The notes below the pieces were generated by a model that saw only the letters and a list, made by a program, of their open reading frames with translations, did not search any database and had not been told where the DNA came from. Below are positions 1-8,498 of a DNA stretch of 64,000 nt, one piece after another. The stretch is from Progne subis subis. Lineage: Eukaryota; Chordata; Aves; Passeriformes; Hirundinidae. The position numbers were made by a program, and so were the translations under genes. The stretch spans positions 1 through 64,000 of the forward strand of contig JAKJHU010000337.1 in NCBI GenBank assembly GCA_022316685.1, written 5' to 3'. The number at the start of each line of letters is the position of its first letter. Within the stretch, counting starts at the first letter, position 1.

Positions 1-65
1 CTTTTCTTTTCTTTTCTTTTCTTTTCTTTTCATTTCTTTCTTTCTTTCTTTCTTTCTTTCTTTTT
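1..65. repeat. (CTTTT)n/(CTTT)n microsatellite
   Basis: Pure pyrimidine tract of CTTTT units passing into CTTT units. It is the inverted counterpart of the GAAA-rich tract near 26,917-26,998, so it marks the outer end of the inverted duplicate described for 1-1,160. Confidence 0.95.
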
Positions 66-347
66 GGGAGCAAGTGCCTTTACAATCCCAAAATCACTGA
101 CCTCCACCTCAGCCCTGCACAGCATAGCACCTCAAACTCAGCCTTCCCAATTTCACTGCAACCTCCCACAAGACACTTCCAGGCCTCAAAATTCCTAAAA
201 GCACCAGCAGCCTTTAAAAACTGCTTCTTGCTTTCCCTCCCTCTACTCCCCTACTCCATGAGCCCAAACCACCCCATACCCCCATTGCAATCCCTACTCC
301 TCCCAACTTTACTACCACCCCCACACTGCAATCCCCACATTACACTG

Positions 348-466
348 CCCCATCCCATCCCATCCCATCCCATCCCATCCCATCCCATCCCATCCCATCC
401 CATCCCATCCCATCCCATCCCATCCCATCCCATCCCATCCCATCCCATCCCATCCCATCCCATCCC
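348..466. repeat. (CCCAT)n pentanucleotide array, about 24 copies
   Basis: Near-perfect CCCAT units (GGGAT on minus). The inverted duplicate at 26,556-26,614 has about 11 copies with one interruption, so the array length changed after duplication. It is not the vertebrate telomere repeat. Confidence 0.95.
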
Positions 467-1160
467 TTCTGGCCACCAAGTCCCTCCAACCAGCCCTTGC
501 ACACTTCCAGCCATTCCAGGAGCCGCAGCTTTTCCTCCCACTCTGTGCCAGGGCCCCACCGCCCTCCCAGGGAACAAGTCCATCCCCACGTCCCAGCTCA
601 CCCTGGCCCCAAGCAGTGTCCAGCCATGGCCTGTGTCCTGGTGCTGCAGGCCCTTGGCAAGAGTCTCTCCCAGGCAGCAATTCCTGCTCTTCCCTGCTCT
701 GGGGCAGCAGCTGCAAGTTGATTTGCTCCCTGGGCTCTGGCCCAGCCCCAAGCCAGGGCCGGGACCTTTCCCCAGAGCTCTGCGGCCACTGCAATGTTCA
801 CAGCTCTGAGGCAGCCACAGCTCCAGGAGCCTTTGGATACCGCTCCCGGGAATGCCCAGGCTGCCACTGTTGGGCTGTCTGTGCAGGGCCAGGGCCTGGA
901 CTCCATGATCCCGCTGCCTCCCTCCCAGCTCAGCCCCTTCTGCAGTTCTCACCTTGGGCTCAGCCTTTGTGTCTCCTCCAGGCGCTGGCAGAGCTCTTGG
1001 GGCCGGGGCAGGAGCGGCACAGCCCCAGCGTTCCCCTCTCTGTGACACCACGGTGGGGACAGCTCCAACGTTCCCTGCCTGGAGACGCTCCAAGGGAAGC
1101 GTCCAGAGCCACAGCCAGACAGCAAAACTGAGCGGGCACTGAGCACCCCCGGCCTGGGCT

Positions 1161-1944
1161 GATGTGCATTGCTGTGCACACAGCTCGGGGAAGGTCCCCC
1201 TGGCCACCCACAGTGCCACAGGCAAGTGTCAGATAGAAGTACAGAGCTCTGCCCAGAGCTGACAGGGGGAGTTAATAAATAGGAACCAAAAAAAACCCTC
1301 AAAAAAACCCCCCAAACAATAACAAAAAACCCCATATCAAAATAGAGAAATCCTCCCTCCAAAAGAACCCTGGAACAAGAAAAACAAACGCAACAAAAAG
1401 AAACAACAAAACAACAACAACAACAACAACAAAATTAATCAAACAAACATCAAACCATGAATAAAAACAAGCAAGCAACCCTACAAATAAAACAAAGAAG
1501 AAAAAGTACTTCCCCCTAGCAGAGCTGTTCCATCCTTCATACCTGCACCCACACAAGACCTGGGGCTGCAAAAAATGAGGGCTCATTGGGCACATTTGCA
1601 GGAAAAGCAGGTTTAGGACAGGCTTTCAGCAGAACTGTTCTCAGCTGAGTGAAAAATGCCCCTTTGGCAGCTGCAGGGCCATCGGAAATGCAGACCCTCA
1701 GCCCACAGGGGAGAAAAGAGCTCTGAATTCCCCTCCCCTCACACATAAACCCTGCTCCCAGACTGCTTCACACACAGAATCCTTCTGGAGGACTGCAGAA
1801 AGCTGAGTGTCAGCTATGCCTTCTCCATGTTCTGTGCCCTAAAGCTGCCTGGGAGAAGAAATTTAGGCTCAGCTCTGGTGGCACAATCCCTCCTGGCCCA
1901 GGGCATAGCACCAGGAAGGTCTTTGTGTGCTGCTGCTCCTGGGC
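1161..1944. other. no gene seen; A-rich low-complexity spacer
   Basis: About 1,285-1,500 is A-rich with a CAA-repeat core near 1,405-1,432. The rest is ordinary sequence with only short open frames. No RNA gene or recognisable element was found. Confidence 0.6.
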
Positions 1945-2282
1945 ACAGCTGCTGTGCCAGCACTGATCTGCCCCCAGCTCTGCACACAGACATTGCTGCT
2001 GCAGCTCCAGAGGAGGGAACAAAAGGGGGATCTCTGCAGAAAACTTGGCTGGAGATCCCTTAGTTCCTTTAAAGTCACCAACAGTGCAGCCCCTCATGGG
2101 CACAGTCTGTGGCCACAGGGAAGGTGGAGAGAAACAAAATGAGAAATGGCACAAACAATGACATATATTTGAGGAGAAGATTAAAGGAGTAAAACAAAGA
2201 AAAAGAACCTCCAAAATGAAACCATCAAGAAGTATCAAAGATGACTTTTATTACAAGTGATTTTCAGAAATTGGCCAGCAGT
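1945..2282 (-). repeat. 3' flank of olfactory pseudogene A, shared with B and C
   Basis: This flank (CTGCTGCTCCTGGGCACAGC onward) matches 39,275-39,633 beside pseudogene B in the same orientation and about 48,753-49,115 beside pseudogene C in inverse orientation. The copied unit therefore extends beyond the receptor exon. B and C have a long A/T homopolymer in the middle of it; A does not. Confidence 0.85.
2247..2252 (-). promoter_or_regulatory. poly(A) signal of olfactory pseudogene A
   Basis: AATAAA on the minus strand about 30 nt past the receptor stop codon. The same signal lies at 39,598-39,603 (B) and 48,789-48,794 (C), so it belongs to the duplicated gene unit. Confidence 0.55.
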
Positions 2283-3213
2283 TTAATGTCCCTGACACCA
2301 TCCAGTCCTCAGTCTCCACACTGCAGCTTTGAGCTCCTGGTTCCTCAGGCTGTAGATGAGGGGGTTCAGGGCTGGAGGCACCACCAGTACAGAACTGACA
2401 GGGCCAGATCCAGGGATGGGGAGGAGATGGAGGGGGGCTTCAGGTAGGAAAACATGACAGTGCTGAGGAACAGAGAGACCACGGCCAGGTGAGGGAGGCA
2501 GGTGGAAAAGGCTTTGTGCCGCCCTGCTCAGAGGGGATCCTCAGCACAGCCCTGAAGATCTGCACATAGGAGAAAGCAATGAACACAAAACAACCAAATG
2601 CTAAAGAGATGGAAAATACAAGAAGCCCCAGTTCCCTGAGGTGGGATTTGGAGCAGGAGAGTTTGAGGATCTGTGGGATTTCACAGAAGAACTGGCCCAG
2701 GGCATTGCCATGGCACAGGGGCAGGGAAAATGTATTGGCCGTGTGCGAGAGCATTGAGAAAGGCACTGGCCCAGGCAGCTGCTGCCATGTGGGCACAAGC
2801 TCTGCTGCCCAGGAGGGTCTCATAGTGCAGGGGTTTGCAGATGGACACGTAGCGGTCGTAGCACATGATGGTCAGGAGAGAGTACTCTGCTGACATCAAG
2901 AAGGAAAAGAAAAAGGCCTGTGCAGCACATCCTGTGTAGGAGATGTTCCTGGTGTCCCAGAGGGAATTGTGCATGGCTTTGGGCACAGTGGTGAGGATGG
3001 AGGCCAGGTCGGTGAGGGCCAGGCTGAGCAGGAAGAAGAACATGGGCTGTGCAGGAGGTGGCCGCAGGCTGCGGCGCTGATGATGAGGCCGTTGGCCAGG
3101 AGGGCAGCCAGGGAGATGCCCAGGAAGAGGCAGAAGTGCAGGAGCTGCAGCTGCCGCGTGTCTGCCAATGGCAGCAGGAGGAAGTGGCTGATGGAGCTGC
3201 TGCTGTTGGACAT
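2283..3213 (-). pseudogene. olfactory receptor pseudogene A (bird OR14-like)
   Basis: Remnant of a single-coding-exon seven-transmembrane odorant receptor, a G-protein-coupled receptor of the sensory neuron membrane. Landmarks in order: start at 3,213 with an N-terminal Asn-Ser-Ser glycosylation motif; TM1 with ANGLII; PMFFFLLSLAL entering TM2; MCYDRYVSICKPLHY at the end of TM3; a Cys-containing loop with LPLCHG; TM5 and TM6 with [16 protein letters not shown]; then [12 protein letters not shown] in TM7. Four frame changes break it: near 3,046 (one base short against B), 2,746 (two bases missing from GTGCATGAG), 2,520 and 2,386. The total length, about 310 codons, is normal for the family. 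A spliced 5' exon is usual for such genes and was not identified. Assignment to the OR14/gamma-c clade rests on overall resemblance. Confidence 0.9.
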
Positions 3214-5090
3214 TTGCTGTGCCTGCCCATGGGGACCTGTTCATGGATAAAGGACAGTGACAAGTCAGCAGAGGCTGCTTTGAGCCAAACCTGGGCCATT
3301 CCCTGTAGACTGTCCCTCTGTTACTCACCCTCCCTTGTTCCTGCTCTGGAAAAACCTTCACCCAGGTCCCTGCCTGAGCTCCAGTTGTGCGGTCTGAGTG
3401 TGCCAGGAGCAGCCAGGCCTGTGTGTGGGGGCTCTCCAGGAGCCATCCCTGCCCTGCTGCCCTGGGTTTGTGGCATTGTGGCAGAGGGACAAGGCTGGAT
3501 CTTCAGGATTTGTCAGTGGAATCACTCCTAATGCAAGCAGGCTTGGTAGCATCTGCACTTCAACTTCTAAAGGGCATGGGGAGCAGGAAGGAATTTTAGC
3601 CATTATTTTCCTGCACACACATCATTCCTGGTTCTCTGGTGTCAGAAATCCCCAGCATTTCTGCTGCACTCAGACTTTATCACTGAGAGATGTGAGAGGC
3701 AAAGGATTCCCTGTGGCTTAGGGAAGGTGAGGGGTGGATGGGCTTGTTCCCAACTGCCCTGGATTTGCAGCTTTGGCTGCAATCAGAGCACAATCACACT
3801 CCCGTGTCACCCTGGGATAAACCAGACCCTGCCCAGAGCAGAGGGATCCCTGAATGTCTCAGCCTCTCCAAAGGTCTCTGGGCAAGGGCTCAGCACCCCC
3901 TTCTGCCAAGGACACTCACGGCTCCCTTGGCAAACCCAACAGCATTTCCTCAGCTCTGGCATCTCTGCACTTCTCCATGGGACATTCAGGGAACTCCCAG
4001 AGGCTGTGGCACAGATTTGCAGCCAGGAGGGCAGCTCAGAGCTTGGAAGGACACAGCAAGGAAATCCCCGGGTGTGCCCATGATGGGATCTCAGGGAGAG
4101 GCTCAGCTCATTCCCCTTTCCCATGGACTGCTTTGCCCACAGCCCCACAGGTGACAGGCAAGCTTGGCCACCCCATTCCCATGGACACAGCTGCCTGGCA
4201 GCAATCCCAAGGGCAGTGCCTGGGTCAGCTGCTGCAAATGCCAGAGCCTCCCTGAGAGCTCCAGATGACAGTGACAAGATCAGGGGAGGGCAGAAAGAAG
4301 AAGATGTTGTGCTGCTGTGCCTGGGAGGGCAGGGCACAGACAGCCTGGCACTCAGGACAGTGTTCCCGTAGCCAGCTGTGCACAGCACCTCCCACACACC
4401 AACAGTGCCCTCCTGCCCCCAGCACTGCTCTGTTCAGCCCCCTCTCCTTCCCCAGGCATCTCCCTGTGCCTGGACATTTCCCTGCTGAGAGGAGCCTTGT
4501 CCCTGCCAGCGCTCACAGAGCCCATCCCACCCTCTGTGCCCTGGGCCCGGCCCTACAGAAACCTGCCTGTCTGCAGGGCCCTGCCTGGGGCAGGCTCTGT
4601 CTGCAGGGGGCAAGGGCAGCTCAGGAGAGCCCTGCTGGGCCCTGCAAAGGTGATGCTGGAGCTGTCCCGGGCTGAGGAGTGGCTGAAGGCCCTTTAGGAG
4701 CCTCCCAGCAGAGAGACTGACCACCCAAAGTTACAGTTCTGGAGTCTCTGTAAATGTAGAAACATGACTTTGATGATCCTGTGTGTCCCTTTCAACTCAG
4801 AATTTTCTGTGATTCTGTGATTTCAATTCCCGTTCTGCTTCTCTCATTCTCCTGTTGCCTATAATCAAAAGAGAAAAAAAAAAAAAAAAACCCTTGTAAC
4901 AGTTAGAACAGTAAAGTAAAAACCAGATGTTTATTGGAACCTTCCAGGTGTCCCAGTGGGAATAGGGCATACCTGAGCTCTGATTTCTACAATTTATTAA
5001 TGTTGATTAATTAGGATATTTAATAGGAACATCCAACAGGAGATTCAGTTGCCCCAGTTACACATCCCTAGCTAAATCCATTGGAGGAGA
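3214..5090 (-). repeat. upstream flank of pseudogene A, shared with pseudogene C
   Basis: From the receptor start to about 4,300, and again at about 4,990-5,090, this matches the reverse complement of 46,625-47,822 upstream of pseudogene C. Examples are the CTTTATCCATGAACAG block before the start codon and the block around GTGTAACTGGGGCAACTGAA. Between about 4,375 and 4,980, A carries sequence absent from C, including a CR1 3' end and an A17 run. Pseudogene B shares only about the first 70 bases clearly. Open frames here are short and not conserved in frame between copies. Confidence 0.75.
4764..4832 (+). mobile_element. CR1 LINE 3'-end fragment
   Basis: The stretch with TTTGATGATCCTGTGTGTCC followed by the TTTCTGTGATTCTGTGAT direct octamer repeat is the typical extreme 3' end of avian CR1 elements. 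Only the tail is present; it is 5'-truncated as most CR1 copies are. Confidence 0.7.
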
Positions 5091-5253
5091 TCCAAGGGCT
5101 TCTTTGCCCCTCTTTTTTTTAATGAATGCTCACACTCTGGTTAAAAACCAAAATGGTCCAGGAGCTGGACTCGAGGATCCTGATGGCTCCCTCCCAACTC
5201 AGCCAATTCTGTGCTTCTGGGATCCCATGGCCCTGGGAATGGGACTGCAAATG

Positions 5254-5630
5254 GTTGCCATGGCAACGGGCTCTGGCTCCAGGCCTGAGCTGGTGTCCAT
5301 GGAACCACCCCTGGCATGGGATCTGCATGGAGCTGCCAAGGGACCGACCACAGCAACAGGGGCTGGTGATGGTTGCCATGGAAACTGACCATAGCAACAG
5401 GGGATGGTGATGGTTGCATGGAAACTGACCATAGCAACAGGGGGCTGGTGATGGTGCCATGGAAACTGACCATAGCAACAGGGGCTGGTGATGGTTGCCA
5501 TGGAAACTGACCCTAGCAACAGGGGCTGGTGATGGTTGTCATGGAAACTGACCCTAGCAACAGAGGCTGGTGATGGTTGCCATGGAAACTGACCATAGCA
5601 ACAGGGGCTGGTGATGGTTGCCTGCTAAGG
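5254..5630. repeat. 41-bp minisatellite carrying RFX X-box motifs
   Basis: Six copies of a 41-bp unit lie at about 5,369-5,615, each holding GTTGCCATGGAAAC or a one-base variant followed by a TAGCAAC half site. Exact copies are at 5,372, 5,494 and 5,576; variants are at 5,413, 5,454 and 5,535. A separate perfect palindrome, GTTGCCATGGCAAC, sits just upstream at 5,254-5,267. RFX factors are known to bind inverted repeats of this form. The motif match is seen in sequence; binding is inference. No gene promoter is recognisable beside it. Confidence 0.85.
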
Positions 5631-5913
5631 AACCGAGCTGTCACAGGCCTCAGAGGGGTTCCATGGGGACTTTCCAACAGTCTTCAGGCTGTTCCAGAGC
5701 TGGAATGTCACAGCAGAGACAGGGGCTCCATGGAGACCTCCCAGGGGTTCTGGGGATGCTCAAGAGCCCTGTGGTCAGAGGCAGTCACAGCCATTCCATG
5801 GTGACATCCCAGGGCACCTTGGGCTGCAAAGGCACCGATCTGTCACAGGCACTCACGGGCTCCATGGTGACATCCCAGGAGTCCCCAGGCTGCCAAAGAG
5901 CCGGGATGTCCAG
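5631..5913. repeat. degenerate longer-period continuation of the minisatellite
   Basis: Four decayed units contain a CCATGG core: TTCCATGGGGACTTTCC, CTCCATGGAGACCTCCC, TTCCATGGTGACATCCC and CTCCATGGTGACATCCC. They alternate with GATCTGTCACAGG-like blocks, spaced about 80 bases apart. It resembles the minisatellite at 44,740-45,235. The ERV-L provirus begins directly after it. Confidence 0.65.
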
Positions 5914-6571
5914 TGTCCTAGGTTAACTTTATGATGCTTGTATCCCCAATCGTCTGTTCTGTTTGGCTCTGTATATTGAGTCCTGTGCCTTTAAGACTGG
6001 TTCTAAGAGCAAGGAGAAGCGCGGAGTTTGTTTTGAGAAAACTGCCTGACTCCTCCACATTCTTCTCCGGACGGTGTTCCGGAGGCTTGGAGAGACTGCA
6101 GGACAGAGATCTTTTTGCTTTTAGTTAGTTTCAGCTAGCTAGGGCAGAGAAGTTCCCTGGACTGTTTTTTTTTCTTTCTTTTTTCTTGGAACTGTTTAAA
6201 CCTGCTCTGGACTGAAAACCCAGGGGAGCACTGGGGGCTGCACCTGCGGCCCACCGGGGCCTGGAGCTCGGCATTTTCCAGCAGCGCCGGAGGGACTGGG
6301 ACTGAGGAGAGACTGAGAGAGAGCCGAGCTCCACCCACGGCAAGGACTTTCTCAATTTGCCATCTCACTTCAGAACGAGAGGTTTTATTGTTTCATATTA
6401 TTCATTCTTTATACTTGTATGCACTTTATTTGTTTAGTAAAATAGTTTTTTCCACTTTTCTCCACAAAGGTTTTTTTTTCGGACTGGTTGGAGGGAGGGG
6501 CCACTTGGGTTTGCTTCCCAGAGGGATCCTATACAGGGGTTTTCCCCCAAATTTGTCTCCAAACCAGGACA
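5914..6571 (+). repeat. 5' LTR of the ERV-L provirus (658 bp)
   Basis: Begins TGTCCTAGGTTAAC and ends CCAAACCAGGACA, with inverted TGTCCT/AGGACA termini. It aligns base for base with 11,828-12,486 apart from a T/G difference near the start, a CCGG versus CGGCGG difference in the middle and T/G-run length changes. Short open frames inside it recur in the other LTR and are not genes. Confidence 0.93.
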
Positions 6572-6581
6572 TACCCTTAAT

Positions 6582-6599
6582 TGGCGCCCACTGCGGGCA
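6582..6599 (+). promoter_or_regulatory. primer-binding site, lysine-tRNA-like
   Basis: TGGCGCCCACTGCGGGCA follows the 5' LTR after a 10-base gap, longer than the usual 2-3 bases. The first eight bases match the complement of lysine tRNA 3' ends; the remainder fits less well, so the primer is uncertain. Confidence 0.5.
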
Positions 6600-7099
6600 A
6601 AAGAGAGTGGAAAAAACTTGTATTACTATTAACTGCATTTTTTTTGTTGTTGTTGTTGTTCCTTTGGGTAGGGATTAAACAGACAGTGGCCATGTTGCTT
6701 CTTGAAGTCCTAACGTCTCTTAGAATAGAGTCTTTTCTGCATTTCTGTTCCCTAGGCTTTTTTGAGGTCTTAATACCTTTCTGGTCCCTAGGTTTGTTTT
6801 CCTACCCAGAAATAGCTCCAATATTGTCCTTAACATACAGCTTTTACACTAGGGATGCACAAATTAGAATAGTTATTTTGCTGGGTTCGGTGATTATGGT
6901 TACAAGAAGCTTATAAAGATACTGGAGTTTGTTCTGGGTATGTTCAGTTTATGGTTTTTTCGTCCTACCCTGCGTCCTAGTTCCAGCAGCATGTTTTGGG
7001 GATTTATCAATAACTGCACCCAGTTTGTTAGAGGAGGAGTAGGGGATGAGGCTCTTCAGCCTCTTTTTCCTTCTTCTCTTTTAGTCAGTTACATCACTT
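6600..7099 (+). other. ERV-L leader; no confident gene
   Basis: Contains an open frame at 6,581-6,916 that would encode a very hydrophobic 111-residue peptide, starting inside the primer site, and a second frame at 6,940-7,131. Neither resembles a known retroviral protein. The hydrophobicity follows from T-rich sequence, so I treat this as untranslated leader. Confidence 0.5.
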
Positions 7100-8495
7100 T
7101 TGGAGAATGTTCAGGGTCTCCTGAATGTTAAAGACCCCACCTCCCTGGTATTTCACCTGGTGACTTTCCTCTATATGGCTTATAGCTTTTCTAGAATGAG
7201 TCACACACTGCTAAACACTGTAGGGCAGCAGATAGAGGCAAGGGAGCAGGGAGATAAATCAGTCACTCAGGCTGCAGCCAACCCCACAGCTATTCAGGCT
7301 GCAGCTAAACCAGACAGTGAGGCTAAGACACCGGCAGTTGCTGCAGTAAAGAAGGGAAAGAAGCACACGGACAAAACCGATCGACCAGTAGATGATGATT
7401 CAGGTGAAGGATCCTCAGTGCCTCCTGACACCCAGTCAGGAGTCAAACCACTGACACACAATCAGAAGCTGAAGCAACTGATGATACACAGTCAGAAGCT
7501 GAACCAACTGATACAAAATCGGAAGCCCAACCAACTGGTACAAGATCAGGAGCCCAACCAACTGCTACAAGATCAGGAGCCCGACCAACTGCTACAAGAT
7601 CAGGAGATACTATTGAGTCCTTTTCCCTGAAGGACCTTCGTGGCCTAAGAAAGGATTATACTCGACGACCTGATGAATCTATAATTAGTTGGTTAGTCCG
7701 TCTTTGGGATGCTGCAGGCGAGGCTACAATACTGGATGGCACTGAAGCGAGACATCTTGGATCCCTATCACATGATCCAGTTATTGACCAAGAAATGATG
7801 AGGGAGGCTAGTCCTTGCAGTCTCTGGGAACGGGTCTGAGAAGCGTGGCACAAAGATATCTGTGTGCCGACGATCTCTATCTGCAGCAAACTCAGTGGAA
7901 AACCATTGAACAAGGGATTCAGCGCTTGAGAGAAATGGCAGTGGCGGAGATTGTCTTCTCAGATGACCTAAACACTAGGAACCCCGACTTGGTACCATGT
8001 ACACCTGTAATGTGGCGAAAACTTGTACGACTTGGGCCACAAGAATACTCCTCTGCTTTAGCAATAATGAAGCGGGATGAGACAGAGGAGACTGTGCTGA
8101 TATGGCGAAGAAGCTCCGAACATATGCAGATGCCGTGCATGGTCCAACACATGCAAGAATCGCAGCTTTGGAAACACAGGTGCGGGGATTAGCAGACAAG
8201 ATAAGGAGGATCTCAAAGAACTCAAGGAGAACATTCTCCAGATCTCTGCAGTACAAGTTAGGGGCTCTGGCACCACACGCAAACGTTCCCTAGATAGAGA
8301 GGGAAAAGGCATTCCACGAGCTAAGCTGTGGTCCTTCCTGCGTGATTGTGGAGAAAACATGAAAAGATGGATGGAGAATCTACTGATGCTATGACACAAC
8401 GGCTGCATGAATTGTTGGATGGCAAGACTGTGAGAGGAAGTTCTAGCAAGAAGGAAGCAGCTCCGGTTACCCAGGGAAATAGGGATAATCAGGCT
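7100..8495 (+). pseudogene. gag: ERV-L gag, frameshifted
   Basis: Structural polyprotein region. The N-terminal part (from 7,100) is Ala/Lys-rich and passes into a 27-bp tandem repeat at about 7,450-7,610. The capsid-like part has LKDLRGLRKDYTRRPDES (near 7,627) and WLVRLWDAAGEA, which resemble ERV-L gag. It is broken by several frame changes (near 7,440, 7,840, 8,090 and 8,195) and by a TGA at 7,837-7,839. The final part is open up to a UAG at 8,496-8,498 in frame with the protease. No CCHC zinc knuckle was seen. As given it could not make one continuous protein. Confidence 0.75.
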
Positions 8496-8498
8496 TAG

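Larger units (their letters stand above)
1..1160 (-). repeat. inverted copy of 25,848-26,995
   Basis: Read on the minus strand, this segment follows 25,848-26,995 step by step: the block ending in a GGGGGTGCTCAGTGCCC motif, short repeats of a GAGAGGGGAACGTTGGAGCTG motif, a long GC-rich stretch, the GGGAT pentamer array, a conserved AGCAGTTTTTAAAGGCTGCTGG block and finally the purine microsatellite. Copies differ by scattered substitutions and small indels, and by pentamer number. Long open frames across it (for example minus 251-1225) come from GC-rich composition and the pentamer (Asp-Gly-Met-Gly-Trp repeats); they shift frame between the copies and show no known domain, so I do not call a gene. 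Repeat family not recognised. Confidence 0.85.

Noticed and set aside
348..466. Possible interstitial telomere repeat
   Set aside because: The unit is GGGAT/ATCCC (5 bp), not TTAGGG.
251..1225. 324-codon minus-strand open frame with Asp-Gly-Met-Gly-Trp repeats
   Set aside because: The repeats are translation of the GGGAT array; the rest is GC-rich and the frame is not preserved in the inverted copy at 25,848-26,995.
5119..5519. Overlapping open frames of about 100 codons on both strands
   Set aside because: They translate the 41-bp minisatellite and its surroundings; no domain or start context.
5931..6368. Open frames inside the ERV-L LTR (also at 11,845-12,284)
   Set aside because: Present in both LTRs because the LTRs are duplicates; they span regulatory sequence and shift in the second copy.
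6581..6916. Hydrophobic 111-codon frame in the ERV-L leader
   Set aside because: Starts inside the primer site, has no family resemblance, and its hydrophobicity follows from T-rich sequence.
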